Of a stretch of 64,000 nt of DNA, positions 34,739 through 44,469 are shown piece by piece (position 1 is the stretch's first letter; the number at the start of each line of letters is the position of its first letter). This DNA comes from an uncultured Verrucomicrobiales bacterium. GTDB taxonomy: Bacteria; Verrucomicrobiota; Verrucomicrobiia; Verrucomicrobiales; DEV007. The notes below the pieces were generated by a model. The model ran no database searches. It was not told the DNA's origin and worked only from the letters and a program-made list of their open reading frames with translations. The stretch spans positions 1-64,000 of the forward strand of contig CALSSN010000021.1 in assembly GCA_943789025.1 (NCBI GenBank), read 5' to 3'. The translations under genes and the position numbers were made by a program.

Positions 34739-35725
34739 ATGTCGGCGGAACAAATGCGTTGGAATTCGGCTTTTGCTCTCACTCCTGTTTACCAGGAACG
34801 TGTCTGGGGTGGCCGGCGTCTGGAGTCGGCATTTGGAAGAAACCTGCCCGATGCGGTGGCTCCGGTCGGGGAATCCTGGGAGGTTTCGGATCGTGACGAG
34901 GCGATGTCTCAGGTTGTCGGAGCCGGAGCAGGCAAGGACGGGCTCTCGTTGCGTGAACTCTGGCAGAACCACCGCAAGGCAGTTTTTGGTGAGGCTGGAG
35001 TTCGTATGGGAGGGGATCGTTTTCCCGTTCTGGTCAAGATTCTCGATTGCCGGGAGGACTTATCTCTCCAGGTGCACCCTCAGGCTGGAAAGGCCGAAGA
35101 ACTCGGCGGGGAACCGAAAGACGAGATGTGGTATGTTGCGGGGATGGACCGTGGGGCTCGGCTTTTCGCCGGACTTCGCCAGGGAGTGACGCGAGAAAAC
35201 TTCGAAAAAGCCCTGGTTGCAGGAACTGTGGCAGAGGAGATCCACGTTCTTGAGCCTGAAGTGGGTGATTTTATTTTCATCCCGAGTGGCCGGGTACACG
35301 CCATCGGCGAGGGATTTCTCATCTTCGAAATTCAACAGAACAGCGACACCACCTACCGGGTGTTCGACTGGAACAGGAAGGGGCTCGATGGAAAACCAAG
35401 AGAGCTGATGATTGAGAAGTCTCTGGCCAGCATCGATTTCGAAGACCATGAACCAAGCATGGGGAAGGCGAAGGGCGAGCTCCTCATGGAGTGCGAGCAC
35501 TTCCGAATTCACTTGTGGGAAATGGAGCCGGGATCAGGGCGCCTCTGTCACCAACCCGGAGATTTCAGCATCGTCGCGGTGGTTGAGGGCGGGGTTTTCT
35601 TCGGCGGCCAAAGTCTGGCGGCCGGCGATTTCCGCATCATGCCCGCGGCGGCAGGTAGCGAGGCCCGACCCATCGTGGCCTCTTCCCTGGGGGCTAAACT
35701 CCTGGTGACGACCCTGCCTGGTTAG
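34739..35725 (+). CDS. manA: Mannose-6-phosphate isomerase, class I
   Basis: Zinc enzyme interconverting mannose-6-phosphate and fructose-6-phosphate, 328 residues. Conserved pieces: PVYQERVWGGRRLE at the start, the metal ligands in LSLQVHP and EMWYV, PSGRVHAIG around residue 190, and EIQQNSDTTYRVFDWNR. The C-terminal cupin half (CEHFRIHLWEM, DFSIVAVVEGG) is complete. Together with the DUF2064 gene it may feed mannose-derived sugars, possibly also the substrate of the nucleotidyltransferase/kinase fusion, though that link is my inference. Confidence 0.92.
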   Translation: MSAEQMRWNSAFALTPVYQERVWGGRRLESAFGRNLPDAVAPVGESWEVSDRDEAMSQVVGAGAGKDGLSLRELWQNHRKAVFGEAGVRMGGDRFPVLVKILDCREDLSLQVHPQAGKAEELGGEPKDEMWYVAGMDRGARLFAGLRQGVTRENFEKALVAGTVAEEIHVLEPEVGDFIFIPSGRVHAIGEGFLIFEIQQNSDTTYRVFDWNRKGLDGKPRELMIEKSLASIDFEDHEPSMGKAKGELLMECEHFRIHLWEMEPGSGRLCHQPGDFSIVAVVEGGVFFGGQSLAAGDFRIMPAAAGSEARPIVASSLGAKLLVTTLPG

Positions 35726-35821
35726 CCGCGCCCTCGAAACAAAGCAGCAACGATCAGCCGACACCAGACGGTTCCGGACGGTCCCGGGAAGACTGGCGTG
35801 GAGTCTTACCCGTGTGCCGAG

Positions 35822-36070
35822 CTACTCCGACTTTTCATCGGCCTCGATGATGTTCTCAAGCGCATCCATGAGTTCGTTCACAATCTCGATGGGCACCATG
35901 ATGGTGTCCCGCCGCCCGCGGACATCTTCGGTGATCTTGATGAATCGTCCCCGGTCGTTCTCCTTGAGGTCGAGGAAAAAAGTTTTCCTGTCCGTGACGA
36001 TCTTTTCGGTATGGAGCGCTGCTCCCCTTCCACTCCCACCTTGTGGGCCGTCGTTCTCGTAATCGCTCAT
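35822..36070 (-). CDS. Pur-alpha-like nucleic-acid-binding protein (DUF3276/PUR family)
   Basis: An 82-residue protein with one PUR repeat: TEKIVTDRKTFFLDLKEND, RFIKITEDVRGRRDTIMVP, then an amphipathic helix EIVNELMDALENIIE. Related bacterial proteins bind single-stranded DNA or RNA; the Borrelia homologue regulates transcripts. The N-terminal dozen residues are Gly-rich and flexible. It lies alone on the minus strand between manA and trpS. Confidence 0.8.
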   Translation of the reverse strand: MSDYENDGPQGGSGRGAALHTEKIVTDRKTFFLDLKENDRGRFIKITEDVRGRRDTIMVPIEIVNELMDALENIIEADEKSE

Positions 36071-36177
36071 TTTCTCTTGTGTTTTTGGTGTCGGGGCCTA
36101 TCCCTGACATTCTTCAACCAGAAGAAGGCTAGTCGGTGACTGTCATCTGTCAACGAATGGCTGGTGTTACGGTTTGA

Positions 36178-37143
36178 CTACCGGAGTCCCACCGCCTTGC
36201 GCACCCGATCCATGACAGGCACGGCGATTTCCCGGGCGCGGGTGGCGGCGTCCTGGAGAATGCGCGTGACCTCACCCGGGTCGGCCGCAATCTCGTTCCG
36301 GTGCCTCCTAAAGGCGGCAAAGTATTCCCAGTACGCTTCGAAGAGGCGCTTTTTGAAGTCCCCGTAACCAACCCCTCCATTTTCATGGTCGGCCACCATC
36401 TGCTCGAATTCGGCTGCGCTGGCGACCAGCTTGTAAAGTGCCAGAATGGTTGACTCCTCGGTCGGCTTGGCATCCTCGAGCGGAGTCGAGTCGGTCGGGA
36501 TGCGCATGATCGCTTTCCGTAGCGGCTTGTCTTCTCCGAAGACGGGCAGCGTGTTGTGGTAGGACTTGCTCATTTTCTGCCCGTCCAATCCGGGAACGGC
36601 AGCTGCGGCGGCATGGATCCGCGGCTCGGGCAGGCGGAGCGTCTCCTCGCCATAGGCTTCGTTGATTTTGACCACCAGGTCACGGGTCACTTCCAGGTGC
36701 TGTTTCTGATCCTGGCCGACCGGGACAACGTCGCTGTCGTAGAGGACGATGTCGGCAGCCATCAGAACCGGGTAGCTGAAAAGGCCGTGGGTCGCCTCCA
36801 TTCCTTTACCGGTTTTGTCCTTGAAGGAATGGCAGCGCTTGAGAAGGCCCATCGGGGTCACCGAGCTGAGCACCCAGGCCAACTCGGTGACTTCCGGGAT
36901 GTCCGATTGGCGGAACAGGGTCGCTTTTTTCGGATCCAACCCACAGGCCATAAAGTCGATGGCCATTTCCAGGGAGTTTCGCCGCAGGGCCTCCGGGTCG
37001 TGCACGGTGGTCAGGGCGTGGAGATCCGCGATGAAATAAAGAGCTTCCCCCTCGTCCTGGAGGCGGATGGCTGGCTCCATCATCCCGAAGTAGTTCCCGA
37101 GATGCGGCTGGCCGGTAGGTTGGATTCCCGAAAGGATGCGCAT
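36178..37143 (-). CDS. trpS: Tryptophanyl-tRNA synthetase
   Basis: Class I aminoacyl-tRNA synthetase, 321 residues. The start MRILSGIQPTGQPHLGNYFG contains the HIGH-like HLGN; KMSKS is intact in LDGQKMSKSYHN; LFSYPVLMAADIVLYD and VGQDQKQHLEVTRD bind tryptophan and AMP. The frame is open 117 codons further upstream, but that region has no similarity and overlaps the tetR promoter. Confidence 0.95.
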   Translation of the reverse strand: MRILSGIQPTGQPHLGNYFGMMEPAIRLQDEGEALYFIADLHALTTVHDPEALRRNSLEMAIDFMACGLDPKKATLFRQSDIPEVTELAWVLSSVTPMGLLKRCHSFKDKTGKGMEATHGLFSYPVLMAADIVLYDSDVVPVGQDQKQHLEVTRDLVVKINEAYGEETLRLPEPRIHAAAAAVPGLDGQKMSKSYHNTLPVFGEDKPLRKAIMRIPTDSTPLEDAKPTEESTILALYKLVASAAEFEQMVADHENGGVGYGDFKKRLFEAYWEYFAAFRRHRNEIAADPGEVTRILQDAATRAREIAVPVMDRVRKAVGLR

Positions 37144-37229
37144 GGGGCAACGCTTCCTTCGCCCAGGGCAGGAAGTCAAGGCCATGCCGGCAGCGTGCAG
37201 GAAAAGAAAAATCATCCATCCGAGCTCGA

Positions 37230-37245
37230 TCAAACGTATGTTTGA
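37230..37245. promoter_or_regulatory. Putative TetR operator upstream of the efflux operon
   Basis: TCAAACGTATGTTTGA has 6-bp inverted arms (TCAAAC/GTTTGA) around a 4-bp centre and ends five bases before the tetR ATG at 37251. It is placed and shaped as expected for autoregulation. Confidence 0.6.
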
Positions 37246-37250
37246 AAAGA

Positions 37251-37919
37251 ATGGTTGAGATAATATCCGCTGCCAGTACCCGAGAATCCGCATGCGCAGC
37301 GCGGCAGCGTCTCCTGGAGGCTGCGATGGAGGCCTTTGCCGAGCACGGCTTTGCCTTGGTCTCGTTGCGCCAGCTGACAAAGACCGCTGGGGTGAACCTT
37401 GCCGCGGTGAGTTATTATTTTGGATCGAAAGAGGGCTTGATTGATTCTCTCGTCCTGAGCTGTCTCGATCCGATCCTGGACCGGCGTCTGACATTGCTCG
37501 ATGCCATGGAAAAAGAAGCGGTCTCTGCGCTTCCGATCGAGGAAATATTAAAAGCTTTCATGCTCCCGATTATCGAGCGCTCGATGTCGGATGCTCCGCT
37601 TTGCGGCGAAAGCTTTCTCAAGCTGATGGGGCGATGCACTTCCGAGCCGGGGTATCGGATGCCAGAGGCTGCCTTGCCGAAGATGCATGCTCTCGCGGCG
37701 CGTTTTTCGGAAGCAGTGGCACGCACCCTTCCAGATCTTCCCGAGCAACAGGTTGTCTGGAGGCTGCATTTTACCTGCGGAGTTCTTGCGCAGACTCTCC
37801 TCCACCACGAGGATCTGCATCGTATCACCGGCGGCCGCTCCGGGCGGCTGGACGACGACAAACTCCTCGCATACATCATTGAATTCTGCAGCGCGGGCTT
37901 CCGCGCACCTGCTTCATGA
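37251..37919 (+). CDS. TetR/AcrR family transcriptional regulator
   Basis: A 222-residue repressor. The helix-turn-helix is near residues 18-62: RQRLLEAAMEAFAEHG, then SLRQLTKTAGVNLAAVSYYFGSKEGL. The C-terminal ligand domain follows the CecR-like pattern (MLPIIER, GESFLKLMGR). A TTG three codons earlier is possible, but the ATG at 37251 fits. Its stop overlaps the ATG of the TolC-like gene (ATGA), so it is the first gene of the efflux operon and probably represses itself and the pump until an efflux substrate binds. Confidence 0.92.
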   Translation: MVEIISAASTRESACAARQRLLEAAMEAFAEHGFALVSLRQLTKTAGVNLAAVSYYFGSKEGLIDSLVLSCLDPILDRRLTLLDAMEKEAVSALPIEEILKAFMLPIIERSMSDAPLCGESFLKLMGRCTSEPGYRMPEAALPKMHALAARFSEAVARTLPDLPEQQVVWRLHFTCGVLAQTLLHHEDLHRITGGRSGRLDDDKLLAYIIEFCSAGFRAPAS

Positions 37920-39428
37920 AGATTTTTGCTTACCACCAGATTTTCTTTCGCCTTGTCAGCCTCGGTCTGGGCGCCGTTTTCGTTGTCGCATGCAAGGTCG
38001 TGCCACCCGCCAACGCGCTGGGGGAGGCTCTCTCGAAACTGGAGGCTGAGGTGCCGGAGTCGTGGAGCGCCGGGGCAACCGGAGCGGCCGGAGTTGATTG
38101 CCACTGGGTAGAGCGCTTCGGAGACGCCGGGTTGGTTGCGGCGGTGGCAGAGGCGCTGGCCTCGAACCCGGATCTGCAGGGTGCTCTGGCGAGGCTCGAG
38201 ATCGCCCGGGAGAATGCCCGCCTCGCCGGGGTGCCTCTGAATCCAACCATGAACAGCTCTCTGAACGGCAGCCGGAGGAAGCAGAATTTTATCGGTTTTC
38301 CGATCGAGCGTCCCGCAGCGGGGAACGACGCAGGTGATGATGGTGGCGGGGCCTTTACAAATACCTCGAACACCTTCGGCGTCTCGCTTGACGTGAGCTG
38401 GGAGATCGACCTCTGGGGCAGGCTTCGTGCCGCTGCTTCCGCTGCTGTCGGTGAAGTGCAGGCGGCCGGTGCTGAGCTTCGCGGAGCGTATGCCTCGCTC
38501 GCCGCCCAAGTCGCCAAGGCATGGTTCGCTCTGGCGGAGGCCCGTATGCAGCTGGCGCTCGCAGAGGAGACTGTAGTCAGCTACCGCGAGACCGAGCAGG
38601 TCATCAGAGATCGCTTCAAAACCGGAGGTGACGACGGCGGGGCCAGCGGTGCACAGCTGCGTCTGGCGCTTTCTGACATCGCAGTAGCCAAGGCCAGCGT
38701 CGCCGCGCAGAAAGAGATTGTCGCCCGCGTCCAACGCCAGCTTGAGGCGCTCCTCGGGCGCTACCCGAAAGGTGCCCTTCAGGGGGCCGCCTCCCTTCCT
38801 GATTCTCCTGCCTTCCCGCCATCCGGACTCCCCTCAGAGCTGCTTACCAGGAGGCCCGACGTGCAGGCGGCCGAACGGCGCTTTGCGGCGCAGAAGCAGC
38901 GGATTCGCGAAGCAAAACTTGCCGCATTCCCTTCCTTCAGTCTCACCGGCAAGCTCGGGACTTCCACCGAGGACCTCTCGGACATCCTCGACTCCGACTT
39001 CGGCGTCTGGTCGCTGGCGGGGTGGGCTTGTGCAGCCGGTGCTGACCGGGGGGCAGCTGCGAGCTGAGAAGGCGAAGCGTAAGGCGGAGCGCAAGCAGGC
39101 GCTCGCCGGGCTCCAAGCCACCGTGCTCAAGGCTTTTTCTGAGGTCGAAACGGCTCTCGCGGTGGATCGGCGCCTCGCTGAGCGGAGTGAAGCGCTTGCG
39201 GAGGCGGTGACCTTGGCCTCCGAAGCTGCCGGGGAAGCACGCACCGACTACCGCACCGGGGTCGGCGACATCCTGACGATTCTCACTGCTCAGAACCGAG
39301 CCTTGCGCGCAAAGTCCGAACACCTCTCGGCTCTTCGGGCCCGGCTTGAGAACCGCATCGACCTGCACCTTGCTCTCGGTGGCGACTACCAGCCGATCCC
39401 TCAAAAAAAAGCCACGTCGGGGAGTTGA
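37916..39428 (+). CDS. TolC/NodT-type efflux outer-membrane lipoprotein, frame-disrupted
   Basis: Outer-membrane channel for the RND pump. The signal ends in a lipobox (VFVVAC) and the two OEP repeats are visible: VAEALASNPDLQGALARLEIA, FGVSLDVSWEIDLWGRLR, LASEAAGEARTDYRTGVGD, with ELLTRRPDVQAAERRFAAQ between. The reading frame breaks near 39019-39022, where one G too many sits in a four-G run. With three G bases the text runs WSLAGGLVQPVLTGGQLRAE, a standard TolC-family line. Corrected length is about 503 residues. Its ATG overlaps tetR by four bases and the adaptor gene follows after 40 bases. Confidence 0.87.
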
Positions 39429-39468
39429 CCCGCCCGAACTTTGACTCTGTATCCTCAGCTTCGCGATC

Positions 39469-40620
39469 ATGAAGAAACTCCTCCTCTCCTTGCTCATTCT
39501 TGCCGCCGGCGTCGGGCTTTCCAGCGTCCTGTTCAAGACTCGGCCGGTGGCCACAAAAGTGAAACCCGAACCGGTTCTCCCCACCGTCGAGGTGCTGGTT
39601 GCGGCCGCTTCCGAGGTGTCCGTTCCGGTTGCCAGCCAGGGAATCGTTGAGCCCAAGACAGTGACTTCTCTCGCCTCTGAGGTGGCAGGACGGGTGCTCT
39701 CAGTCTCTCCAAAACTCCGCCCAGGCGGGCGTTTTGAGGCGGGCGAGTCCCTACTGCAGATCGACAATGCGGATTATCTTGCGGCGGCGGCTCAGGCTGA
39801 AGCCACCCTGGCTGACGCGCAACTTGCTCTCGCTTTGGAATTGGCTCGGGCTGCGCAGGCAGAAAGAGATTGGGAAAAGCTCGGCAAGGGGGAAGAGGCA
39901 GGCGATCTTGTTCTCCGCAAGCCGCAGCTTGCCAGTGCCCGTGCCAAGGTGGCTGCTGCGTCCGCTACTGCGGACAAGGCTCGGCGGGATCTTGAGCGTA
40001 CGAATGTGAAGGCACCTTATGCGGCACGGGTCCGCAGACACTTCGCAGACCTGGGAACCTACCTCGCTCCGGGCGCAGCTGTGGCTGATATTTACGCTGT
40101 AGCTCCTTACGAAATCCGCCTTCCCCTTTCCCTGGAGGACTCGCTGCAAGCGGACCTTTCTCGAGGAGCAAAAGTGACTCTCGGTTCCAGCATCGGTGGG
40201 CAGCGCCGCACATGGGAGGGCATGATCGTGCGGCAGGAAGGACAGGTCGATCGCACCAGCCGCTCGTTGTATGTGGTGATTGAGATCTCACCTGACGCGA
40301 ATGGGATGAGTCCGGACCCGGGCTATTTCCTCGATGCTGCGATCACTGGGCGGCCCCTCTCCGGTGCGTTCCGGGTTCCCCGACGCGCCTTCATCGATGA
40401 CGATACCTTGCTGCTCGTGGCTCCCGATGACACCCTCGAGTTCAGGCCTGTGACGGTGGCGCGTATCGATGGCCGGGATGCCCTGGTCACTGACGGGATT
40501 TCTGCGGGCGAGAAAATTTGCGTCACCGCGCTCGCCGCGCCTGTGGCGGGAACTCAGGTCAAGGTTGTCGGAGCTGCAAAAGATCCACGGGATGAACCGA
40601 CCGGGGAGATTGTTCCCTAG
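39469..40620 (+). CDS. RND efflux periplasmic adaptor (HlyD/MFP family)
   Basis: A 383-residue adaptor joining the inner-membrane pump to the outer-membrane channel. An N-terminal hydrophobic anchor (LLLSLLILAAGVGLSSVLF) precedes a lipoyl-like half (VTSLASEVAGRVLSV), an alpha-hairpin (LADAQLALALELARAAQAERDWEKLG and ARAKVAAASATADKARRDL), the second lipoyl half (NVKAPYAARVRRHFADLGTYL) and beta-barrel/MP domains. Sits between the TolC-like and permease genes. Confidence 0.92.
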   Translation: MKKLLLSLLILAAGVGLSSVLFKTRPVATKVKPEPVLPTVEVLVAAASEVSVPVASQGIVEPKTVTSLASEVAGRVLSVSPKLRPGGRFEAGESLLQIDNADYLAAAAQAEATLADAQLALALELARAAQAERDWEKLGKGEEAGDLVLRKPQLASARAKVAAASATADKARRDLERTNVKAPYAARVRRHFADLGTYLAPGAAVADIYAVAPYEIRLPLSLEDSLQADLSRGAKVTLGSSIGGQRRTWEGMIVRQEGQVDRTSRSLYVVIEISPDANGMSPDPGYFLDAAITGRPLSGAFRVPRRAFIDDDTLLLVAPDDTLEFRPVTVARIDGRDALVTDGISAGEKICVTALAAPVAGTQVKVVGAAKDPRDEPTGEIVP

Positions 40621-40678
40621 CCTGCGCAGACCCGGACTGCGTTTTTTCTGAATCCTCTCAGCGCATTCTTAACTTTTC

Positions 40679-43600
40679 ATGAAGTCGATCATTTACTGGT
40701 TCACCCGCAATCATGTCGCGGCGAACTTCCTCATGCTGATCGTCCTCATGGTGGGATCAGGCACGTGGTTCGGGCTGCGGAAAGAGATCTTTCCTGAGAC
40801 CGCCATCGATGCGGTCACCATCACGGTTGCGTATCCGAACGCCTCTCCGGTCGAGGTTGAAAAAGGCGTGATTCTCCCCATCGAGGAGGCACTCGAGGGG
40901 ATTGATGGGCTCAAGCGGGTCACATCGACGGCGACTCAGAATGTTGGCGCGGTCACTGTCGAAGTGGAGACCGCTTATGACGTACGCGAGGTGATGAGTG
41001 ACGTGAAGACCGAGGTCGATGCGATCACGAATTTTGCCGAGGCTGCTGAAGAGCCTATTCTCAAAGAACTGGTGCTGAAGGGTCGCGTCCTTCAGATCGC
41101 GGTCTCGGCCGATGCCGGCGAGCGTGTTCTCCGGGAGATGGCGGAACGGGTAAAGGACGAGCTGCTGGTCTACGAATACACTCCACCAGCCTGGCCTGGT
41201 CCACTGGTAGCCGCTCAGAAAATTCTCGGCCGGGCCGGGCCCTTCGGCATTTCGCAAGTCACTGTCAATGGGACGCGATCCTACGAGATCGGGATCGAAC
41301 TTTCCGAACAGACTCTGCGGGAACTCGGGCTCACCTTCGACCAGGTGGCCGCCGCGGTGCGGGCTTCTTCGCTCGACCTCCCGGGAGGTTCCGTAAAGAC
41401 TGAAGGGGGTGAGTTTCTCATCCGCACGGAAGCCCGTCGCTACAGTGCCGAGGAATTTGGGGAGATCACTGTCGTGGCACGGCCAGATGGATCTTCTCTC
41501 AAGCTCCGGGATATCGCGACCATCAAAGACGGCTTCGAAGAAGTTGACCTCGATGTTCGGTTTGATGGCAGGCCCGCACTCCTTATTGACGTGTTTCGAC
41601 TCGGGGATGAGGACACTCTGACGATTGCTGATGCGGTGAAATCTTTCCTCAATGAGCGTGCACCCGAAATCCTTCCCGCAGGAGTTGCCACAGAGATCTG
41701 GGCAGACGACTCGGTCTACCTGCAAGGACGACTTGACCTGCTGACGAGGAACCTGGCGATCGGGCTGTTACTGGTTCTCCTCGTGCTGGCGCTGTTCCTT
41801 CGTCCGAGCCTGGCGCTGCTCGTCACCATCGGAATCCCCGTTTCATTTGCAGGCGCCGTTGCCGTGATGCCGATGACGGGCATCTCGATCAACATGATTT
41901 CACTCTTCGCCTTCATCCTCGTCCTCGGGATCGTGGTCGACGATGCCATCGTGGTGGCAGAGAACGTGTATCGTCGGATGCGGGGGGGAGAACACCCGCG
42001 TGATGCCTCGCCTGCCGGCACGCACGAGGTGGGGGTCGTGGTTATCTTTGGCGTGCTGACCACTGTGGTCGCCTTCACCCCGATGCTCGGCCTGAGTGGT
42101 GTCTCCGGCAAGATCTGGCCGAACATTCCCTGGATCGTAATCCCCGTGCTGCTCTTCTCATTGCTGCAGTCGAAGCTGATTCTTCCAGCCCACCTCGCGA
42201 TGCTGCGACCCTCGATCCCGAATGAAGATCATCGAGGCATTTTTGCCCTCCAGAATGCAGTGGCGCACGGGTTAGAACGTTTTGTCGATCGCATTTATCG
42301 TCCGATACTCAAGCGGCTTCTCCACGCCCGCTATGTCACCTTGAGTGCCTTCATCGCGGCGTTCATCGCCTCGATCAGTATGGTGGGTGCGGGCTGGATC
42401 AAGTTTCAGTTTTTTCCCGAGGTAGAAGCCGATGTAATCGTGGCGCAGGTCGAGCTTCCGGCGGGTGTCCCCTATGGCGATACCTCGGCTGCGGTTCACC
42501 AGATGGAAGAAGCGCTTCTGCATCTGGGAAATGAACTGCAGGAAGAAATCGGAAAGCCGGCCCTGAAGCATTCGGTCTCCGCGATCGGCCAGCAACCGTT
42601 TATCACCGGGTTCGAGCAGATCGCCGGTGCACCCACTGCCACGCATCTCGGTGAGATCACGGTTGAACTCATCTCGGCAGCAGACCGGCCTGAGGTGTCA
42701 GGCTCTGAGGTCGCCTCGCGCTGGCGCGAGATGACGGGATCAATCCCGGGTGCTGTCTCACTGACTTTCCAGACCCAGGGAGCGGCCAGTGGCAACGCGA
42801 TCGATCTGGAAATTACCGGCCCGGACAATGACGAGCTGGAGGCCGCAGCGGACATGATCACCGAGGCCTTGGCAGGTTACACCGGAGTCATTGACATCTC
42901 AGCGAGCAACCGGGCTGGAAAGCGCGAACTGAAGTTGGGAATCACCCCGCACGGCGAAGCTCTTGGGCTTCGCCTGGCGGACGTCGCCCGTCAAGTCCGG
43001 CAGGGGTTTTACGGTGAAGAAATCCAACGCCTCCAGCGCGGCAAAGATGAGGTCAAGGTCTTCGTCCGCTACCCGCGCGCCGAGCGCGAAGCCCTCTCCA
43101 ACCTGGCGGGAATGAAAATCCGCACCGCCCGCGGGGAAGAGGTTCCATTTTCTGAGGTGGCGACAGCAGCTTACGGTCGCAGTTATGAAAGCGTGCGGCA
43201 CGCCGACGGACGTCGCGCAGTTAACGTCACTGCCGACGTCGACAAACTGATCGGAACGAACGCGAACGAAGTCGTTGCCTCGCTGGAAAGCGAAGTGTTT
43301 CCGAGGGTCTCCCTGCTTCACCCCGGGGTCTCTATCCGGTTTCAGGGCGAGCAGCGTGATCAGGTGCAGTCGGTGCAGGAGCTGAGCCGGGGCTTTATTC
43401 TCGCCCTTGTCGTGATGTATGTCCTGATGGCGATCCCGCTCAAATCGTATCTCCAGCCGCTCATTGTGATGAGCGTGATCCCCTTTGGAATGATCGGAGC
43501 CATCATCGGTCATGCCTTGATGGGGATGAGCCTAAGCATCATGTCCATGTGTGGGATCGTTGCCCTGGCAGGGGTGGTGGTCAATGATTCGCTCGTTCTC

Positions 43601-43906
43601 GTCGATTACGTGAACCGAGAGGTCGCTCGCGGACATGCCATCGTGAAAGCTGTCTGGGAGGCTGGAGTTGTCCGCTTCCGACCGATTCTTCTCACCTCAC
43701 TGACCACCTTTGCCGGTCTGACGCCGATGCTTCTGGAGACAGATCTCCAGGCGCGCTTTCTCATTCCCATGGCGGTCAGCCTCGGTTTCGGCATCCTTTT
43801 TGCCACTGGAATCACTCTTTTCCTCGTCCCTTGTGTTTACCTGATCATGGAAGACGTGAAGGGGATGGCCGGGAAGTGGAAGCGGCCTTCCCCTGCGGGA
43901 CGCTGA
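40679..43906 (+). CDS. Efflux RND transporter permease subunit (AcrB-like)
   Basis: A 1075-residue inner-membrane proton-driven exporter. The first helix ends in FGLRKEIFPETAID; the central proton-relay helix region has LGIVVDDAIVVAENVYRR, and the second half has a matching GIVALAGVVVNDSLVLVDYVNR. Periplasmic porter loops lie between. An extra stretch of about 25 residues (about 164-189, YEYTPPAWPGPLVAAQ...) lies where relatives have only a short LALPGISQV-type link. Substrate range is not readable. The last 62 bases overlap the 3' end of the opposite-strand glycosylase gene. Confidence 0.93.
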   Translation: MKSIIYWFTRNHVAANFLMLIVLMVGSGTWFGLRKEIFPETAIDAVTITVAYPNASPVEVEKGVILPIEEALEGIDGLKRVTSTATQNVGAVTVEVETAYDVREVMSDVKTEVDAITNFAEAAEEPILKELVLKGRVLQIAVSADAGERVLREMAERVKDELLVYEYTPPAWPGPLVAAQKILGRAGPFGISQVTVNGTRSYEIGIELSEQTLRELGLTFDQVAAAVRASSLDLPGGSVKTEGGEFLIRTEARRYSAEEFGEITVVARPDGSSLKLRDIATIKDGFEEVDLDVRFDGRPALLIDVFRLGDEDTLTIADAVKSFLNERAPEILPAGVATEIWADDSVYLQGRLDLLTRNLAIGLLLVLLVLALFLRPSLALLVTIGIPVSFAGAVAVMPMTGISINMISLFAFILVLGIVVDDAIVVAENVYRRMRGGEHPRDASPAGTHEVGVVVIFGVLTTVVAFTPMLGLSGVSGKIWPNIPWIVIPVLLFSLLQSKLILPAHLAMLRPSIPNEDHRGIFALQNAVAHGLERFVDRIYRPILKRLLHARYVTLSAFIAAFIASISMVGAGWIKFQFFPEVEADVIVAQVELPAGVPYGDTSAAVHQMEEALLHLGNELQEEIGKPALKHSVSAIGQQPFITGFEQIAGAPTATHLGEITVELISAADRPEVSGSEVASRWREMTGSIPGAVSLTFQTQGAASGNAIDLEITGPDNDELEAAADMITEALAGYTGVIDISASNRAGKRELKLGITPHGEALGLRLADVARQVRQGFYGEEIQRLQRGKDEVKVFVRYPRAEREALSNLAGMKIRTARGEEVPFSEVATAAYGRSYESVRHADGRRAVNVTADVDKLIGTNANEVVASLESEVFPRVSLLHPGVSIRFQGEQRDQVQSVQELSRGFILALVVMYVLMAIPLKSYLQPLIVMSVIPFGMIGAIIGHALMGMSLSIMSMCGIVALAGVVVNDSLVLVDYVNREVARGHAIVKAVWEAGVVRFRPILLTSLTTFAGLTPMLLETDLQARFLIPMAVSLGFGILFATGITLFLVPCVYLIMEDVKGMAGKWKRPSPAGR

Positions 43907-44465
43907 CTCCTGCATGCCCATCCACAAGAAATCGCCACGGGAATTCGGTGGCGCGGGAAATGCCGACTCGGACGTCGGTGACGACTGCGAGAGGAGATTC
44001 GGCTGGCAGAAAAAACCGGGTCTCTGAGGCAACAAGGTTCCTGCCGTGGTCGTCAGCGCAAAGACCAAGCGCAACTCCGAGCTTCCCGGGACCGGAGCAG
44101 AGTTCGCGGTCCTTGCGGCCAGCCCGCCGCAAGCGCATGGCAGGAAGCCCGCTGGCAGGGTCAAGGGCACGCAAGAGAATGATCCCGTCACGGCAGCCGG
44201 GGGCCCCTTTGACGAGGACATTGAGGAGCCAGTAGACACCGTAGTTGAGGTAGACGTAGGAAGTGCCCGCCGAGTGCTCGGCAAAGAAGCGCCGGCTGGT
44301 CGGACGGAACGCGGTGTGGCAGGCCGGGTCATTCTCGATCCCGTAGGCTTCGGTTTCGATGACCGTGCCTCCGCACCCGTCCCAGATCAGAGTGCTGCCG
44401 ATGAGATTCCGGGCGACGTCCAGAAAGTCGCCTTGAAAAAATTCCTCTCCCAGGCGGGCTGCCAT
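43845..44465 (-). CDS. 3-methyladenine DNA glycosylase (Mpg/AAG family)
   Basis: A 206-residue base-excision enzyme removing alkylated purines. Family text: FFQGDFLDVARNLIGSTLI, the catalytic Glu in VIETEAYGIENDPACHT, TSYVYLNYGVYWLLNVL with the intercalating Tyr region, and CSGPGKLGVALGL. Start at MAARLGEEFF (44465), four bases after the NIF3-like stop, so the pair is co-transcribed. The C-terminal 20 residues after GVSVP are Ser/Pro-rich and overlap the permease gene; they may be a read-through tail. Confidence 0.88.
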   Translation of the reverse strand: MAARLGEEFFQGDFLDVARNLIGSTLIWDGCGGTVIETEAYGIENDPACHTAFRPTSRRFFAEHSAGTSYVYLNYGVYWLLNVLVKGAPGCRDGIILLRALDPASGLPAMRLRRAGRKDRELCSGPGKLGVALGLCADDHGRNLVASETRFFLPAESPLAVVTDVRVGISRATEFPWRFLVDGHAGVSVPQGKAASTSRPSPSRLP

Positions 44466-44469
44466 CACC

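Noticed and set aside
37415-38734. A 439-codon minus-strand frame opposite tetR and the TolC-like gene
   Set aside because: The plus strand carries recognised TetR and OEP motifs here; the antisense protein has no recognisable domain.
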